From Pisolithus tinctorius (taxonomy: Eukaryota > Basidiomycota > Agaricomycetes > Boletales > Pisolithaceae), in NCBI GenBank assembly GCA_024663395.1, contig JANFAH010000017.1, forward strand, positions 310,001-374,000: DNA of 64,000 nucleotides, read 5' to 3'. This document shows, piece after piece, positions 42,548-53,455 of this stretch. A program made the translations under genes and the position numbers. Below the pieces are notes generated by a model that had not been told where the DNA came from, ran no database searches, and was given only the letters and a program-made list of their open reading frames with translations. Positions within the stretch are counted from its first letter, which is position 1; each line of letters begins with the position of its first letter.

Positions 42548-44270
42548 TCAAAATCTGAAGAAACTGATAGCCCATTGAAATTCTGATATTATGAGTTCTT
42601 CCTCTTCTTCCCAACAATCTTTGACAGATTTTGCTTGCAGCCAATGAATGTGATAAACTAATTGAAGCAAATTCATCAACCTTGAAGCACTGTTGAATGG
42701 TAAGGTCAACCTACATTCAGACATCCAACTCTTTGATTCTGTGTCCCATGGGACATTGATTGACCAAAGCCATGGAAGATGGGTTCCATGGTGCTCCTGT
42801 GCATTTTGGGAGAAGGCTGCTGTCTGCATAGCCAGGTCTTCTTTATGAAGCTCTTGATAATGTCCTAAGATATCTGCACCCATGCCAAGTGCAACCATGG
42901 CATCTCTGCATTGATTATAAATCATGTCCTGTTTTTTTACTGAGACATTGATAGCATGGATCATATCCCAGGCCCAAGTTTTTGTAGAATAGCTCTTAGC
43001 TGTGTGCACCACCCCCTGAAAGACAGCTGCCTTGTCTGCCAACATAAGATGGAGGCCATGTAGCACATCATTAGCTTGACTTGTGTGAAGCTTCAGCTCC
43101 ATTTCTGCAAGATTTTGAAGCCCTTGAGCTCAACATGTGTCAATGCCAAGAGTGGATGGGAGTGGCAATTTTTCCTGTGGTCCTGCCATGGTTCCATCTG
43201 AAGCTGGCAACTCATCCCCCATGTCATCCAGCCAACCATCATCTGAAGCATAATCCTGCTCTGAATTTGCATCAAGAAATGTAGCCTGCTGTATGGATTC
43301 ACTGGCAGAAGTGTTGGAGCCCACTTCAAGGTGTAGCTTCAAGTAAATTGCAGCATCTGCAATAAAACCTGATTGTTCAGATGCAATGTGATCAGCATGG
43401 GGTGCCATAGCCAATTTTTTCAATTCCAATGCCCATTCCCTGACATCCTTTCTGTCCATGTGAAGCAAGGTTATGGCCTCTTCTAAGCATAAACTGTGCA
43501 CTAGCCAACTAGCCACTCCATGTATGCTTCCACTGTGTCTGGGTTCCTCCAGTAATGCTAGTTTGATTGTGTGCACTGTTGGTGCTTCTCATGATATGTA
43601 AGTATTTTGCATTTATCCAAAAAGGCAGATGCCATACCCACCCTTAATTGAACTTTGAAGATGTCCATGACAGATGGGTCATCAACATGATCATGCAGTG
43701 CATGAATCTCTTGTGTTTGCCAGCTGTTTCACTGCTCTGCAGACAGGGTGTCATCTAGCTTGATATATGCCTGCCTCACCAATGGCACTGCTGCTTGAGC
43801 TGCTTTGAGCTTCCATGATAGGCTATCTGCTTAATCTTGGATGTTAGAGAGTGCACTGCAAGTGGATCTTCAGACTAACCAATCTGAATCATCTTCATGA
43901 AGTTGGAATCATTCATCTGGAAATCCAGCAGTTCTTGGCAGTGTGGTGAGGTCATCCCACATGCAGATGTGGATGCCACATTAAGGACAGACCACAACAT
44001 TTCAATGATTTCTCCTTCTACCCATCTGGCCCCCCAGATGAACAGCAGGGCATACTGTGCATAACACTCCTTCTTGTGCCCATGCACATGCCATATGCTG
44101 ATTCCAGGGATAATCTGAAGTGATGACAGGATATCATTCAACTCACTTCGACCCACATGCTTCCACAGATTTGCCATGTAGGAGCAGTTAATGTCATAGA
44201 AGCAAACCACTTGTTTGATCCCTTCCATATTGTATCCCAATACATTTGCCAAAGAGTAGTCCATGTTCAA
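42548..44270 (-). pseudogene. Old KDZ transposase remnant
   Basis: Minus-strand open pieces at 44270-43875, 43576-43130 and 43102-42548. The first has MNMDYSLANVLGYN, CFYDINCSY and VHGHKKECYAQYA, then MTSPHCQELLDFQMNDSNFMKM, matching the KDZ (Kyakuja-Dileera-Zisupton) transposase core order that the younger copy at 45-48 kb also shows. Frames are broken and CpG is almost absent, so the copy is old. KDZ enzymes are DNA transposases expanded in basidiomycetes. Confidence 0.75.
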
Positions 44271-44749
44271 CTGTCTGCAGTGCCATCAGCAGGTGTCAAA
44301 ATTGATGATTCAACCTTATACCTTTCTCCTTTTTGGAAGTCAACAACACAATGCAGATAAAAGCATCTGTGCTGTGCACATGCAGTTGCCCCAATTCCTG
44401 TTGCATGAAGCTTTTCCCAGGCTGCATTTGCCTGACTGATAGCTCTATGGTTGTTGCAGGTGGATTTCTGTGCCTGAGCTCAGATCATGTTTTGCATGGG
44501 TTGAATGAATTCATACCTCTGTGATATGTGGAGTGGCCTTCAAAGAGTCCATGTAGTGTGGATTGGTCACCATATAACCTAGTCCATTGTGAGTCAAAGT
44601 GTGGAAAGCTGGTATGAACCAAACAAAACCAACACAAAAGACAAATGTAGAGTGAGTGGTGGTGTACCTCTGTGGAACCTGGCACAAGTTCATGCCAGTT
44701 TGTTGCAACTAACACGGTAACTACCGTTGGGCCCTGTTGCACCACTCAC

Positions 44750-45110
44750 GATGGCACATCAACCATGAATTATTGCAATATTATTGCAATAAAAGTAGTA
44801 TAGATGTTGCAATGTGTGCTGCAATGCATTGCAACAAAAGTAGTACTATATGAAATAAAGCCTTAAAAAGGAAAGTGACTCTCACAACTCGGACCTGCCA
44901 AATCTAACACCTATGGCGCTATGGCACTGCGTGTGATACACAAGGTGCTGCAACACATTGCAACAAAAGTAGTATAGACATTGCAATGGGTCCATGCTAC
45001 ACAATGGATGTTGCAATGGGTGCTGCAACACATTGCAACGGGTGTTGCAACATGTGTAGTATAGACGGCAATAAGATTAGTATAATAATGCAACAGCAAC
45101 ACTACCCTAT
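44750..45110. repeat. TTGCAA-rich array with AGTAGTATAGA units
   Basis: Repeated ATTGCAAYRAAAGTAGTATAGA and TGTTGCAATG segments. A similar array in the same orientation lies at 63640-63960. CGGTAACTACC (44715-44725) lies just outside on the left. Confidence 0.8.
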
Positions 45111-45198
45111 GGTGCTATGGCGCTGCACGCAATACACAGATACTCACGGTCACAGTCAATTCACAGTTACAAAGCAGTAAGATTGAAACTAAGATGTT

Positions 45199-48050
45199 TC
45201 AGAGTATAGAAGAGGGAGATACACTATAAGCATCGGCAACATCCAAGAAACGCTGTGTGTCCTTCCACATATCAGCAAATGACCTTGTGAGCTGATGCCG
45301 AAGTTCTGCCTGACACTCGGCATATGCACGACACCCATCGGAGAGAGCTTTGTCACCTGTTGCAATGGCACTAGCACGGCCCATCCACCAATTTGCGTGC
45401 CACTCAAGAAACTGTAATGTATGTTGCTTTTCTTCAAATAGTAGCCTAACCTCCTCTTCCCAGCGGTGTGCATGTGCACGTGCTTTGCACCACTCCACAC
45501 GGATGGCTAATATGGAGTTAAGATTAGCACTAAAGCGAGGTTGATGAGGCTACTAGAAGATGCTTACCCTCCTGAAAACCGTCATCTGATTCCTTCTCTG
45601 TGGCATGATCACTGTACCCATATAACCGCCAAATCCAAGAAACATGGCACTGTCCCTCTCCAGGCCGGAGGTCGTAAGCATCTGTGAGTGCACTAATGTC
45701 CTCGTCCACAAGTGGGCGAAGCTTGTCCCTCCACCCAACTTGTCCAACCAGGGGGGCGAGAATGGTTAATGCTCGATATGCTACATGGTACCTTGTAGCA
45801 GCAGTATTTATCTTGGTATCTAGGGCTTTGAGACAATTTCATGTGTGGGTGTTGGCTCCTTGACCATGTAAAAAACGATCCTTGAATTTGAGCATGTATG
45901 CACGAGATTGAAGACCCTGGCACAGATCATTCAATGCATCGTGCGCTTGACCCTCCCTGAGTCGAAGTTCAATCATTGCCAATTTCGGTGGACATGTGAC
46001 TTTGCCACTAACTTGCAATGGGAGGAACAACGGGATGTCCTCTGGGAAATGAGGTCGACTGGCAAACTCTGGCCACTCATCCCGGAGGGCACTTACACCA
46101 GGCATAAACAGGACTTGAAGTTTTTGCCATGCCTCGATTCACCTCATCAGTGCGTTGCTTCGTTGTTGAACCCTGAGTTTGTGCATATCTGTGACACACG
46201 ATGCCAGCTCAGTGGCATCACGCAGACATCGTCTATGTTGCAGGAGTTAGATCAACAGATGTTCCACAGAGGGTGACTTACTGCTGATCCTCTAGGTCAA
46301 TCCCAGCGCCAATGAGAATGCTCGGGGTTACATCTGGATGTAGTAGGAGCTCACTCCCTCCCGCAAGCGCATTGGCCTCATCCTTCGCCAATTGTAAGCG
46401 GATACTGGCTTGTGTGATACCTGTGAAGGTACAGTAATAGATGAATTGAAGGGAAACAAAAATTTGTTCGAGACTGTACATACCGTCGTTCTTGACTTCG
46501 AATGGATTAGGCTTGGTCGAGTCAGCTTCCCAGTCTTCTATCTGCTGCTTCCATAGAGCGAGTTGCTCAGGAAACTTGAGCTTGAGCGACCGTGTTAATT
46601 CTTCAAAGTCACGTTGATGATCATTGCGCTTGGGGACAGCCTCCTTTACCTTCCTAAGAAGAGAAGTGCCTACAATGAATGGGAGGTAAGTCAGTCCTCA
46701 GTGAATCAACGGAAATGGTAGCGAACCCAGTCCAATAAGCTTTTTCCAGTTCCAGTCACCAAAGTAGTCATCCAGTGTGTCTCGATGATGACCAGGGCCC
46801 ATGGTCTTCATGCTTGAAGCAGCGGGGTTAAGGTTTGCCCATCCACACTCAGGTTCTTCGCCATCTGTCCGACCAACGCCCTTGGTCCAATTGAAGGAGA
46901 AGGACCATTGGCATGAGGCGATGTGGGCAGGAAGGTGAAACTTGGGTACGAGAAACATAACGGCCCGGTCGTGTAAGTTTGACTGTAAAGAAGGTGGCAT
47001 CTGGTCCATCTGCTGATATAACTTCTTGTGCCACTGGCAGGCAATGTCATACAAAACTTTGAGGACAGTCGCATCTGAGTGGTGTAGTGCAGATGCAAAT
47101 GCATAGTCCATATTCACATATCTGTATGTTTTACACCCATGAAATGATATCACATTGGATGTAAATGATACACACCTTTCGCCGTATTGTAGGTCAACTA
47201 TCCCATTTGGGAGCCTCATGCCATGCCTGGCACAAACAACCATGCCAACACCAGTTGCATCGCAACCCTTCTTTGACTTCGCATCTGCCATATTCACTGC
47301 ATTGTGATTTGAGCACGTGCTTTTCTGGATTAAAATAAATGTTTGCAAGTGCATTCAGTGGACAACTGCATACCTCTTGGATATCATGCTGGTGGTCACT
47401 TAAGTATCTCTTGAACATGGTGTCCTCCACAAAATACACCCAGCCCTGACTGAGGCTCGGATCATTCTCATTATTTGAGACTGCACGATGTCTGAGGTGA
47501 AAGTTGGCATCAAGAGCGACAAAAAGTGCGTCAACATCTCTACATAACAATTTAGTCGAATATCAGAGTTAAGATATAGCTAACCTTTCTGGTGACCCCA
47601 TCATGTTCTTCCTGGGTTGAGGACACGCTGGACATAACACTGCACATTCGCCTTCTTTTGTATTTAAAACACCAGCAGGGTCATGTCCTCGTCCTGAATG
47701 TTTGAGCATCTTGAGGTGGCGCCATTGACGGACCATTCTCAAAAACTGTTCATAACGAGCCTGACACAACTGAGCACAAACTTTACAACATGAACTGCGA
47801 AGCACCTTAGGTGGATTTAATCCAGTATTATCTGAATGATGTGACAAGGCGCTGTAAAACTCGTAACAAGAAAGCTTGGATTCTAATGACAGGAGATGAA
47901 AGTCTTCCAGGACTCAGAACGTTGCTGCAGTGCGGGGCTTATCGGAAGTTGCAGGGAGCCAGCAAATGCGCAGCAATTGTCGTGTATATGAATCTGCGGT
48001 CTCACACCCACAGAAGGTAAGGCTGACAATGTGAATCCTGTTCCTGTGCA
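45199..48050 (-). pseudogene. KDZ transposase gene with CxC2-like N-terminus, broken by one TGA and a foldback insertion
   Basis: Reading on the minus strand from 48050: FCGC and RQLLRICWLPAT (CxC2-like zinc domain), FHLLSLESKLSCYEFYSAL, MVRQWRHLKMLKHSGRGHDP, CPACPQP; then VDALFVALDANFHL, GWVYFVEDTMFKRYL, NHNAVNMADAKSKKG, CARHGMRLPNGIVDLQYGER, YVNMDYAFASAL, YDIACQWHKKL, FHLPAHIASCQ, GVGRTDGEEPECGWANLNP, and DDYFGDWNWKKLIGLG; C-terminal exons to 45199 with coiled coil. This is the KDZ order of domains. An in-frame TGA at 47914-47916 stands in the ATF-VLEDF junction where Arg is expected. The 5' end is separated by the foldback element, probably sitting in an intron. Otherwise well preserved and CpG-normal, so younger than the 43-kb copy. 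Confidence 0.82.
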
Positions 48051-48052
48051 TA

Positions 48053-49625
48053 CAGTGAGGGACAAAAGTGTTGCAATGTTTGTGAGGTGTGAATTGTTGC
48101 TGATGTAGCTTGGGCTATTCTGCACAGATAATCATGATACCTATCCCATTGGAAAGGGATGACTCTAAGCTTTCCAGAGCACTAAGGTTCAGTCAAAACA
48201 ATGCAATACATGCTGAGATACACCCTATTCTTTCCAAAAAGTGCATTGCAATGCTTTTGTCCCTGACTGGTGAAATCATGAAATGTGACCTTTTGATGGG
48301 ATTGCAGGCATGGAGGATGGGAAAAAATGCTTACATAATAAACCATATGATCATCCAGATGATTTGTCAGCATGTAAACAATGACAAACATTGGACTTGT
48401 ACCATTAATCCTCCCTCTTTTACCACAACTCATGAAATCATCTCTCTAGCTCACATGGTCATTTTCTCAAGGAATTCTTATCAAATACTGGTGGCCACCA
48501 CAGTGCCATCAGTATAACATGCTCTCAGAACCATCAGTCCCTTAAAAAACCTGCTGTCAGTCATTTCCTGGACTGTTTCCCCCCCCATGCCTGATGTGTT
48601 CTGGGACTAATCAGTACTTGGAAGGCTGAAAATGTTGTGGAGGTCAATCTGGCACTTCAGAACATGATGTACAAACCAGTCCCCTCTCAACCAATGCATT
48701 TCTAGCACAGGAAAACATTTATGGAAGTTGGGGTGAGACAAAACTTCCTTGTGCTCTGAGCACCATAAGAGGGTTCACTAGATCTTGCTCTGATCTGAAC
48801 TGTAGATGACTGGGGAAGGATTATTTGGTCATATGTGACCAAAGGCAACATTCAGGGCCAGATGGAAGCACAGGATTCTGCTCCATGGCAGTTCAGTAGC
48901 ATATCCTTCTGATGACACCCAGGGGTAAAGAGGATTTTGTCTTTCCCTAACTTCCATACCATTGTCCCTGTGCCAGAAATGCATTGGTTGAGAGGGGACT
49001 GGTTTGTACATCATGTTCTGAAGTGCCAGATTGACCTCCACAACATTTTCAGCCTTCCAAGTACTGATTAGTCCCAGAACACATCAGGCATGGGGGGGGA
49101 AACAGTCCAGGAAATGACTGACAGCAGGTTTTTTAAGGGACTGATGGTTCTGAGAGCATGTTATACTGATGGCACTGTGGTGGCCACCAGTATTTGATAA
49201 GAATTCCTTGAGAAAATGACCATGTGAGCTAGAGAGATGATTTCATGAGTTGTGGTAAAAGAGGGAGGATTAATGGTACAAGTCCAATGTTTGTCATTGT
49301 TTACATGCTGACAAATCATCTGGATGATCATATGGTTTATTATGTAAGCATTTTTTCCCATCCTCCATGCCTGCAATCCCATCAAAAGGTCACATTTCAT
49401 GATTTCACCAGTCAGGGACAAAAGCATTGCAATGCACTTTTTGGAAAGAATAGGGTGTATCTCAGCATGTATTGCATTGTTTTGACTGAACCTTAGTGCT
49501 CTGGAAAGCTTAGAGTCATCCCTTTCCAATGGGATAGGTATCATGATTATCTGTGCAGAATAGCCCAAGCTACATCAGCAACAATTCACACCTCACAAAC
49601 ATTGCAACACTTTTGTCCCTCACTG
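48053..49625. mobile_element. Tc1/mariner-type foldback element, arms ~655 bp, no CpG
   Basis: Termini CAGTGAGGGACAAAAGTG... and the reverse complement, flanked by TA on both sides (48051-48052 and 49626-49627), as for Tc1/mariner. The left arm (48053 to about 48711) and right arm (about 48968-49625) are almost identical; one difference (A/G) was seen near 48704. Similarity continues weakly into the 250-bp loop. The identical 135-codon open frames at 48110-48517 and 49161-49568 are the two arms read in opposite directions. No transposase, so non-autonomous. I found no CpG in its 1573 bp. Confidence 0.9.
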
Positions 49626-49627
49626 TA

Positions 49628-50173
49628 AATACCTGACCTATAGTAACATGCTTTTCATTTAGCCTCAGATTTAAAGTTGAAGGAACGTACATGTCAATCT
49701 TCAGGGTCAATCTTGACAACGGCGATGCGACAGACGGTTGGACATCCTCAGGGTTTGCAGTATGTTGATCTTCAGGATTAAAGTTAAAACTTATAAGGCA
49801 AAATCCTGGTGAAATGGCAGGTGATCGGACATCATCGATTCATCCCCAGGGTTTTTCAGTGATGCTTCTTTCCTAATCACTCACCTCTAAAGAAGTTTGT
49901 GTAACACGGAGCACGAGCATTCCCTGGACTGCTGACTGTGGACTTCAGCGGCGGTGAATTGCACACTGCACTTAGCATTCAGCACCCGAGGTTATGCGAT
50001 CTGAGGACTAATTGAAGCCTGGAGACGGTGCTTAGATAGTGGACTGGTTATAAAATGAGAGAGCATGAGACTAGAATCACCTGCTGTGCACTACAATGTC
50101 TTGGTGGGTAATCATAGGTGGGACCAAACCCGGCATTTACCATGGGTGGTGAGTCAGACTCTTCAACTGACTA
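49628..50173. other. Flank of the foldback element; possible 5' part of the KDZ gene
   Basis: The minus strand has an open stretch (about 49850-49660) rich in Pro/Ser/Asp with no motif; it could be the separated N-terminal exon of the KDZ gene or unrelated. Confidence 0.3.
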
Positions 50174-50669
50174 ATGCATACAGATAATAATGGAAAACCA
50201 CGTCGTTATAGTCCATATATCCTTTGTGGGAGGTCATCACCTCCACTCCCCATCGCCATCGAGTGTAATTCCATGGATGAGGCAAAACTTGTCATGCAAA
50301 CATTGGATAGCATCTTACAACCAATACTACCTGAACTGACCACCCATGACTTGGTCACCTTCCTCAACAAGTCGCCAGCAGTTCGAGACCTCCTCAAAGA
50401 CACAGGTGACAGTTTCTATACAGTTGTTGTCGGAAACCCCCCCTGTGTTCATCGCACTGAGTAAGTGTCTCATACTACAAATTCTCCCCAACTAATCACA
50501 ATCCTATACTAGAGAAGGAGCCACTCATGTGGGGAGCTCATTTCATTGGGCAAAATGGAAATGGACCGACACACTTCATGAGGCCTTAGTGTATATGGTG
50601 GTGAAGGGCATTGAAGATCAACTACCACGAGTGGTGACAGTAGACGAAGTAGCTGAATCCATCAGTTAG
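50174..50669 (+). CDS. Small two-exon protein with a viroplasmin/RNase H1 N-terminal-like domain
   Basis: Exon 1 50174-50460, a 52-bp intron (GTAAGT...CTAG), exon 2 50513-50669: 147 residues, intact. N-terminal half is helical (DEAKLVMQTLDSILQ). The junction reads FYTVVVGNPPCVHRT, then SFHWAKWKWTDTLHEALVYM, resembling the small domain of fungal proteins related to the RNase H1 hybrid-binding/viroplasmin fold (pattern: VxxGxxPGVxxxW...xxYxxxxTxxEAxxY). That likeness is by eye and weak. The ATG is preceded by AACTGACTA; no promoter recognised. Function unknown. Confidence 0.5.
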
Positions 50670-51804
50670 TGTCATATACCGTTCTCCCTGCTGATGTTGT
50701 GCGCTTACCATGAATAGCCCTTCAAGACGCTGATGTTGTAGGCCTTCAAGACGCTGACATTGTGGCCCCTCGACTGACCCAATCCATGCCTTCTCAAGTG
50801 TGTGGACATTCCGTGAGTGGTGGGTGGATGATGTTGTCCTTCATCGACATCCAACTTCTCACTTTGACCTCAGCTCCACCTCCGATTCGGTGTGATTCTG
50901 GATCTCGTACAAGCCCAATTATATATGCACATGTACGGAGTCTTAGGGGGATCACAGAAAGTCGCCACCACTACTCTGAAAATACAGCTATCTATATTCA
51001 TGCCCAGGTGCTTGGTGCTCATGCGGCATGATATCTCACTGCTCATGGCTATACACATGAGGCTATTGACACTATTATATGTGCACGTAATGGCGCATTA
51101 AGTGACCACGTATTTGCTCTTCAACTTTCGCAACATGGCCTGGCCATGGCGGAGGCTTTGTATTTGTGGCATTTGATTCAGTTACAGTGATCCGTCTTGT
51201 GCTGACTTTTGCTTGAACATTATTAGTTGTATACACAAATTAACAACTGATTTTTGCCTAAACATGTGCATGACTCTGCAAAATCTAACTATCAGACCAG
51301 GAATATGACACAAAACAGCACGAAACACATGGGTATAAAGTCCCGAGATGTTCTGGAAGGCGCTGTCTAGTGTCTGAATTCTTCACACTACAGAATGTCT
51401 GGAGACTAAAGGGTATACATGCAAATGCGCTAATAGGTATGAAGCAAATACACGATTAGGATTAGTCGTTTGTGTGTATATGGTTATCTGCTGTAATAGG
51501 CATATGTAGTAAATCTCCTACCACAGTGACATGCTCTGACTACTCTGACAACTTCGACATGGGGTGGCCGAAATTATACAAAACACAAGATCAAAAGGTT
51601 TTGGCTGCTCGGGCTTATTGAATGAAATACTATCAGAGGTATCAAATTTATTTCTCTTTATTCTGAAGGACGCTTCTCAGCTCAGGACTGTTGTTCATCC
51701 TCAGCCATAGAGACGAAATCAACCTCAAGCTCAAGGCAAAACGAGGCAGAGCCAAGAGTTCTTTCCAGTTGGAGGAGACTTCGTACGATCAGGTTTCTAA
51801 CTAG
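50670..51804. other. AT-rich intergenic sequence
   Basis: Short open frames at 50762-51101 are unsupported. A duplication of a CTTCAAGACGCTGA block occurs at 50717-50759. Confidence 0.4.
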
Positions 51805-51852
51805 TTGTCACAGCAAGTTACTTACTCTTATGAGTCTAGGGCGATCCATTTG

Positions 51853-52038
51853 GACACAGAACCATCCCCTGAACTGTTGTGCACACTCACTCCACTCCCC
51901 ATATCCTATAACCTGACACCCTTCGGCGATCCTAGTGAACGACAGGACACAGAATCGTCCCCTAAGCTGCCATGCACACTCACTCCACTCCCCATATCCT
52001 GTAACCTGAGACCCTTCAGTGATCCTAAGGAACGACAA
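51853..52038 (+). repeat. In-frame 93-bp tandem duplication (31 residues)
   Basis: Units start at 51853 and 51946. Each contains CTCACTCCACTCCCCATATC and encodes DTEPSPELLCTLTPLPIS-like sequence ending in ERQ. Confidence 0.9.
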
Positions 52039-52543
52039 GGATTTAGGCCCAGGCAGGTCGGAGGTACTCGCCTGGAACAGTTTCATGCCTCATCGCACCC
52101 TGATAGGCGGTTTCATGTCAATTCTTCATCATGCTCTGGGCCAGATTCCATTGATCAGATCAACCACTCGCTGAAGGCAATAATAGGGAACTCCTGTCAC
52201 TCATTTATGGACAACCTATGCCAAAACTATGTTGATAGTGGAGATTATTCAAAAATTTGGGCCGTTCTGTCCAAGGTGGATGGCTTGGAGTCACAAGTGC
52301 GCAGGTTGAAATGGCAACACTGGGACGACCTGAATGTCCTACCAAGGAAACATACGATCGTATTCACTTAGCATCATGAATTCTGGAGGACCTCTTGATG
52401 AATGCTATGGAAGGTGCAGATGTGGCTGGGATGCGTACAAGAGGCATTTTATTGTTCCAGAACTACCCACTAGACACTATGTAGTACTACAGAATGAAGT
52501 GGTTCCCTCGCTATCCAAATGCGCTGACCTTGCACTTGCCACA

Positions 52544-52548
52544 GTTTC
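52544..52548. other. Target-site duplication GTTTC of element B (left; right copy 60684-60688)
   Basis: Identical 5 bp on both sides of the LTR ends. Confidence 0.95.
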
Positions 52549-53262
52549 TGTCAAGTTCGGGCCTACTCCGACCAACTCCGACGCTTAATAAGGTCTAGAG
52601 GAGGGTCCGGAAGCAAGTCCGACACAGAAGAACAGAACTCCGACTAGCGGAGTGTCGGCAGGAACGAAGTCCGCCGAGACAAAGGCAGAGCGGAGTGAGG
52701 GCGTCGGGTTTAGCTCGTGCGCTACCCCCTTGCACGATCTCAGCCCTCGTATTTCAGAGGGTGAGTACAGACGGAGAGTCGGAGATAACTCCGACAGACA
52801 GAAGACGGAATCAGAGGGAGTAGGAACTAAGTTGATATTCGTACTGAAGAACAGCGGAGTACAGTACATGTTTTTATACTACTACGGAGGTACAGTAATC
52901 GGAATCGGAACTGACATACGGAGACTCGTAAGTTTTCAAGTAAAATTTCCTGGACGACGAATGAAGGGTAGACGGAGGACATACGAACGGGTAACACAGA
53001 ACATACAGAAAAGGAAACAGTCCAGGCGCTGGACCACGCGGTGAGCGCGCTGCGGAGTACCTGACTGCGAAGGTAGTCACATGACCCCTCAGAGAACGGA
53101 CCGCTCGGTCCGGTAGGAGGGCAACACAAGTCCGACAGCAGTCGGAGCGGAGATGGTTCACAACCAACAGAAGTTGGGCGGAGTTGGTGCGGAGTGAGCG
53201 GATGACCGGTGGAAAGGGATGCGGAGTGAGCAAAGACTTATGACGAACGCACAGTTATGACA
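52549..53262 (-). repeat. 3' LTR of element B (714 bp)
   Basis: On the minus strand begins TGTCATAAC and ends CTTGACA. It contains CGGAG 14 times on the + strand and CTCCG four times, against fewer than one expected per strand. Confidence 0.95.
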
Positions 53263-53277
53263 GTGCCCCCCCCTTAG
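53263..53277 (-). other. Polypurine tract of element B
   Basis: On the minus strand CTAAGGGGGGGGCAC directly precedes the 3' LTR. Confidence 0.75.
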
Positions 53278-53455
53278 GGCCTGAACCCCTGAAGGCCACA
53301 TGTACGGGACGAGATCAACACGAGTTGATCATTTGAAATTATTTTGATGCCTCGAGGATGATGGCTTTAGCCGCGGCGGAGCTCCGTCGGAGTTCGAAGT
53401 ACCGCTTAAAAACACGTGTTAGGGTATCGAACCTTCGTCCTTTTCCCCCATCACC

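Larger units (their letters stand above)
51805..52548 (+). pseudogene. Unrecognised gene interrupted near its 3' end by element B
   Basis: Open from about 51805 to 52371 and, in another frame, 52334-52548, so an intron or frameshift lies near 52340-52375. The first part has a 31-residue tandem repeat (see repeat), then DSIDQINHSLKAIIGN and a short coiled coil. The second has CYGRCRCGWDAYKRHF. Element B entered after codon GTT-TC; joining 52548 to 60689 keeps the frame open for eight more codons to a TGA at 60711-60713. The annotated first codon is not ATG, so the real start is upstream or missing. No family recognised. Confidence 0.45.

Noticed and set aside
48110..48517. 135-codon frame identical to 49161-49568
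   Set aside because: Identity is due to the foldback arms. No similarity to a transposase; not called as a gene.
52652..53044. 130-codon frame in both LTRs of element B (also 60073-60465)
   Set aside because: Present in both LTRs only because LTRs are duplicated; spans the promoter and predicted RNA start.
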